In this document: piece after piece, positions 60,907 to 64,000 of the stretch
How the letters are laid out: the number at the start of each line of letters is the position of its first letter
Numbering within the stretch: the stretch's first letter is position 1
Assembly (NCBI GenBank): GCA_031291415.1
Contig: JARLJB010000320.1
Span: 1 to 64,000 of the forward strand
DNA: 64,000 nt
Origin: Telmatospirillum sp.
GTDB taxonomy: Bacteria > Pseudomonadota > Alphaproteobacteria > Rhodospirillales > Magnetospirillaceae
Reading direction: 5' to 3'
Translations under genes and position numbers: made by a program
Notes under the pieces: model-generated
Database searches by the model: none
Seen by the model: only the letters and a program-made list of their open reading frames with translations
Told to the model about the DNA's origin: nothing

Positions 60907-63446
60907 GCGACACATCCTGCTGCCGGTCGAAGACTGTCGTCGGGCTCGTCCTGGCCGCCGGCTTGTCGTCCCGGATGGGATCATTCAAACCGCTGCTGTC
61001 TCTTGGCCAGGGCTCGGCGATTGAAAACGCCGTCGGACTGTTCCGGCGAAGCGGTATCGCCGACGTCACCGTGGTCGTCGGCCACCGCGCCGATGATCTC
61101 GTTCCCGTTGTCAGACGTTTGGATGCCACGCCGGTGCTCAATCCGGATTTTGCCCTTGGCATGTATTCTTCCGTCAAGGCCGGCATTCAGGCGATCGCCG
61201 AGCGTTGCGACGGATGCCTGTTGCTGCCGGTGGATATTCCGCTGGTCCGTCCGGCGACCATCGAAAGCTTGCGTCGGGCATTTCTGGCAGAGAACGCGCC
61301 GGTCATCTATCCGGTTTTCCGCGGCCGGCACGGTCATCCACCGCTGATTTCGCGGCAGTTGTTCGCCGAAATATTGAAGAGTGACGGCACTGGCGGGCTG
61401 TGTGCCATTCTGGCGCGCCATGCCGAGCAAGCCCGGACGGTCACCGTCTATGACGAGGGAATCCACCGCGACATGGACACGCCCAAAGACTACGAAACAC
61501 TGCGTGACCTGGCTCGGCTCGCGGAGGTCCCGGGGCTCGCCGAATGCGAGGCGATGTTGATGGACCTGCAGCCGAACCCGGGCGTCATCGCCCATGTGCA
61601 TACGGTCGCCGTCGTCGCCGGCAGGCTGGCGACCAGCCTGGTCAAGGCTGGCATCGCGCTTGACACGGATCTCGTGCTGGCGGGAAGCCTTCTGCATGAC
61701 ATCGCCAAGGGCCAGCCCGATCACCCGGCGAGCGGCGCCCTGCTGGTCGCCAGATCGGGCTATCCCGCAGTCTCCGCCATCGTCGCCAGCCATTCCGATC
61801 TCGATTTTTCCCAATCCGGTCTCGATGAGAAAGCCATTGTCTTTCTTGCAGACAAATTGGTTCAAGGGGACCGCATCGTCTCCGTGGAACAGCGATTCCA
61901 GCGAACCTTCGACCGCCTGGCCTCCGACCCGCAAGGACTGGTTGCCGCAAAGGGCCGTCACGCCACGGCCTTGCAAATCATCGCGGCGATAGAGACCCGC
62001 ACGCATGAAACGCTGGCGCAAATCCTTGCCGCCGTTTCCGATCGGCCGACGGTGGAGATGAAAACCCCGGCAAAGGCGCAAACAATCGAATCGAAGGTGC
62101 TGGCCACCACCGAAAGCGTCTGCCCGGTCTGTCTGAAACGTATCCCGGCCCACCGGGTCCAGGAAAATGACGCCGTCTATCTCAAGAAGACCTGCCCCGA
62201 GCATGGCATGTTCAAGACCGTCACCTGGCGCGGTGCGGAATCTTATCGGGACTGGGGTGCGGGCCAGCCGTCAGCCTCGACGCCCAACCGTCCGGCCACC
62301 GATTCGGTCCGGGGATGTCCTTATGACTGCGGGCTCTGTCCTGACCATCGCCAACAAAGCTGCTGCGTTCTCATCGAAGTCACCGCGCGGTGCAACCTCA
62401 CCTGCCCCGTCTGCTTCGCCGAGGCTGGCGGAACCGGCAAGGATCCCGCCATAGGCGAGATCCGCGCCAATCTGCAGGCGTTGAAGATCAGCGGTCGGCA
62501 GGTCAACATCCAGCTGTCGGGCGGAGAACCGACGCTCCGCGACGATCTTCCCGAAATCGTCGCGATGGCCCGTGACATGGGATTCCCGTTCGTGCAGATC
62601 AACACCAACGGTATTCGTCTGGCGCGCGACGAAAGCTATGCGCAGCGCCTGAGAGAGGCGGGACTCGATTGCGTGTTTCTCCAGTTCGACGGCTTGACCG
62701 ACGACGTCTATAGAGCTATCCGCGGAACCGACCTCTACGATCTGAAGATCCGGGCGATCGACAACTGCGCCAAAAACCATCTTGGCGTCGTCCTGGTTCC
62801 GGTTCTCGTCCCCGGCGTCAACACGTCGCAGATCGGCGATATCATCCGCTTCGCCGCGGACCGCTCGCCCGTCGTCCGTACCGTGCATTTCCAACCTATT
62901 TCCTATTTCGGCCGTTATCCGACGGTGCCGCAGGACGACGACCGCATCACCATTCCGGAAGTCTTGGCGGCCATCGAACATCAGATGGGAAGCGTCATCA
63001 AGATCTCTGACTTTCGGCCGGGAACCGCCGAAAACCCTTATTGTTCCTTCAACGGCGATTTCATCGTCGGGGCGGACGGCCGACTGACCTCTTCCCTCGC
63101 CCCCAAGACCTCCTGCTGCGGTGGCGCCAACACGTCCGATCCGGCGGAACGGGCCCGACGTTTTGTCGCCCAGCGCTGGGCCGGCCCAGATGCCCCGGCC
63201 TCATCGGAAGCAGCCGGGGCCGATGCGATGATGAAGGTCGACAGCCTCGATGCCTTCCTCGAAAGCCGCAGCCGGACATTGTGCATCTCCGGCATGGCCT
63301 TCCAGGACGCCTGGACGCTCGATCTCGATCGCTTGCGCCAGTGCTATATCCATGTCGCCGCAGGCGGCGATCGCCTGGTTCCCCTGTGCGCCTTCAATCT
63401 TTCCGGGACTGATGGCGGCACCCTCTATCGGCAGCCTTGTTCATGA
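60903..63446 (+). CDS. Triple fusion: MocA-like NTP transferase, HD hydrolase and TrsS-like radical SAM
   Basis: 847 residues. Residues 1-205 form a MobA/MocA-type nucleotidyltransferase (LVLAAGLSSRMG at 16-26, DIPLV at about 111-115), which in related enzymes makes molybdopterin cytosine or guanine dinucleotide. Residues about 215-385 are an HD domain (His231, LLHDIAKG with His265/Asp266). After a CxxC zinc-ribbon-like insert (CPVC 407-410, CPEHG 431-435) and a GCPYDCGLCP cluster, a radical SAM domain carries CNLTCPVC (Cys497, 501, 504) and LSGGEPT. Desulfovibrio has the transferase-HD and radical SAM as separate genes, by my recollection. It overlaps both neighbours by four bases. Confidence 0.9.
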   Translation: MSDTSCCRSKTVVGLVLAAGLSSRMGSFKPLLSLGQGSAIENAVGLFRRSGIADVTVVVGHRADDLVPVVRRLDATPVLNPDFALGMYSSVKAGIQAIAERCDGCLLLPVDIPLVRPATIESLRRAFLAENAPVIYPVFRGRHGHPPLISRQLFAEILKSDGTGGLCAILARHAEQARTVTVYDEGIHRDMDTPKDYETLRDLARLAEVPGLAECEAMLMDLQPNPGVIAHVHTVAVVAGRLATSLVKAGIALDTDLVLAGSLLHDIAKGQPDHPASGALLVARSGYPAVSAIVASHSDLDFSQSGLDEKAIVFLADKLVQGDRIVSVEQRFQRTFDRLASDPQGLVAAKGRHATALQIIAAIETRTHETLAQILAAVSDRPTVEMKTPAKAQTIESKVLATTESVCPVCLKRIPAHRVQENDAVYLKKTCPEHGMFKTVTWRGAESYRDWGAGQPSASTPNRPATDSVRGCPYDCGLCPDHRQQSCCVLIEVTARCNLTCPVCFAEAGGTGKDPAIGEIRANLQALKISGRQVNIQLSGGEPTLRDDLPEIVAMARDMGFPFVQINTNGIRLARDESYAQRLREAGLDCVFLQFDGLTDDVYRAIRGTDLYDLKIRAIDNCAKNHLGVVLVPVLVPGVNTSQIGDIIRFAADRSPVVRTVHFQPISYFGRYPTVPQDDDRITIPEVLAAIEHQMGSVIKISDFRPGTAENPYCSFNGDFIVGADGRLTSSLAPKTSCCGGANTSDPAERARRFVAQRWAGPDAPASSEAAGADAMMKVDSLDAFLESRSRTLCISGMAFQDAWTLDLDRLRQCYIHVAAGGDRLVPLCAFNLSGTDGGTLYRQPCS

Positions 63447-64000
63447 CCGCCGCCAACAATCCTCTCGACCTCTGGATCGCCGCCAAGCTCGGGCTCGGGC
63501 AGCGGCCGCTGACCCGAGCAGCACTCACCGACTGGCAACTGGGCTGCCTGCAGGAGACGTTGACCTGGACACGCGCCAGAAGTTCCTTCTACCAACAACA
63601 TCTGAGCATGCTCGGCAATCGGAAGCTGAGTTCTCTTACCGATCTTGCGTACCTTCCCTTCACGACCGCCGACGACATCACAGCCGATCCGTTGCGCTTC
63701 GTTTGTGTATCGCAAGGTGACATCGACCGGGTGGTGACACTCGACACGTCGGGCACCACCGGCATGCCCAAGCGCCTGTTTTTCACCGCGGCCGACCAGG
63801 AAATCACACTCGATTTCTTCGACCATGGGCTTCGCCTCATGGCGAAAGCGGGCGACACCGTATTGATTCTGCTGCCCGGCGATAAACCCAGCAGCGTCGG
63901 AGATCTCTTGCGTCAGGCCGTCAGACGGCTGGGCGGCACCCCAATCGTTGCCGGCACGCCGCACGACGTCGCAGCCACGGCTGCCCTGGCGATGGAGAAA
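63443..64000 (+). CDS. AMP-dependent CoA ligase-like protein (truncated by window end)
   Basis: The first 186 residues of an adenylate-forming enzyme. The P-loop TSGTTGMPK (102-110) and the preceding VCVSQGDIDRVVTL match phenylacetate-CoA ligase-type proteins (PaaK/DVU_1553 family). It would activate a carboxylic acid, perhaps the product of the aldehyde oxidoreductase, as an acyl-AMP or CoA ester. The ATG overlaps the stop of the radical SAM fusion by four bases. The rest, including the adenylate-binding motif, lies beyond base 64000. Confidence 0.85.
   Translation, partial: MTAANNPLDLWIAAKLGLGQRPLTRAALTDWQLGCLQETLTWTRARSSFYQQHLSMLGNRKLSSLTDLAYLPFTTADDITADPLRFVCVSQGDIDRVVTLDTSGTTGMPKRLFFTAADQEITLDFFDHGLRLMAKAGDTVLILLPGDKPSSVGDLLRQAVRRLGGTPIVAGTPHDVAATAALAMEK

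Noticed and set aside
1-64000. CRISPR arrays, tRNA or rRNA genes
   Set aside because: No regularly spaced repeats, no tRNA cloverleaf patterns and no rRNA signatures were seen anywhere in the window.

Overview
The window looks like a high-GC alphaproteobacterium, most likely Rhodospirillales (Telmatospirillum/Magnetospirillum-like). This is inferred from codon use and gene content, because no rRNA gene is present. Two large blocks dominate it: an exosortase-A (XrtA/EpsH) type exopolysaccharide locus (about 0.5-43 kb) and a molybdenum-hydroxylase locus (about 48.5-64 kb).

The left edge holds the tail of an unidentified gene and a truncated IS1595-type transposase. Next come a WalW-like deacetylase, an ATP-grasp/low-molecular-weight tyrosine phosphatase fusion, a glycosyltransferase with two tandem GT2 domains, a flippase, a membrane GT39-like enzyme, a TIGR03087-type glycosyltransferase, an exosortase-EpsI fusion and an asparagine-synthase-like amidotransferase. 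A lower-GC cassette (13.6-19 kb) encodes a VOC protein and an FkbH-ACP-MBOAT-SGNH set that probably builds an acyl or glyceryl group on ACP and transfers it to the polysaccharide. Two paralogous beta-helix proteins, a GH42-like secreted protein, more glycosyltransferases and a second flippase follow.

From 31.4 to 42.1 kb lies the classic XrtA assembly line: O-glycosylation ligase, YdcF-like protein, FemAB protein, polysaccharide deacetylase, ATPase, outer-membrane barrel, BY-type tyrosine kinase, Wzz-like co-polymerase and Wza-like export lipoprotein. A 57-residue membrane protein is hidden just upstream of the ligase in another frame. Divergent from the export operon is a PilZ protein behind a good sigma-54 -24/-12 element. 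No PEP-CTERM substrate of the exosortase is visible here.

A mixed stretch (43-48 kb) carries a degenerate thymidylate-kinase-like protein, a trypsin-like protease, a sugar epimerase, a Ser/Thr-phosphatase-like enzyme and an HD-GYP protein with a degenerate receiver.

The last part has modE, a FIST-like hypothetical protein with a small partner, an outer-membrane channel of the phenol-degradation type, and a + strand series: moaA, xdhC, a D. gigas MOP-like aldehyde oxidoreductase, a dicluster/FAD/HdrB-like oxidoreductase, a small CxxC protein, a methyltransferase, a C_GCAxxG_C_C protein, a MocA-HD-radical SAM triple fusion and a CoA-ligase-like gene cut by the window end. It resembles the Desulfovibrio DVU_1551-1559 cluster. 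Its substrate and the role of the accessory genes are unknown to me, which makes it the best candidate for an undescribed system.
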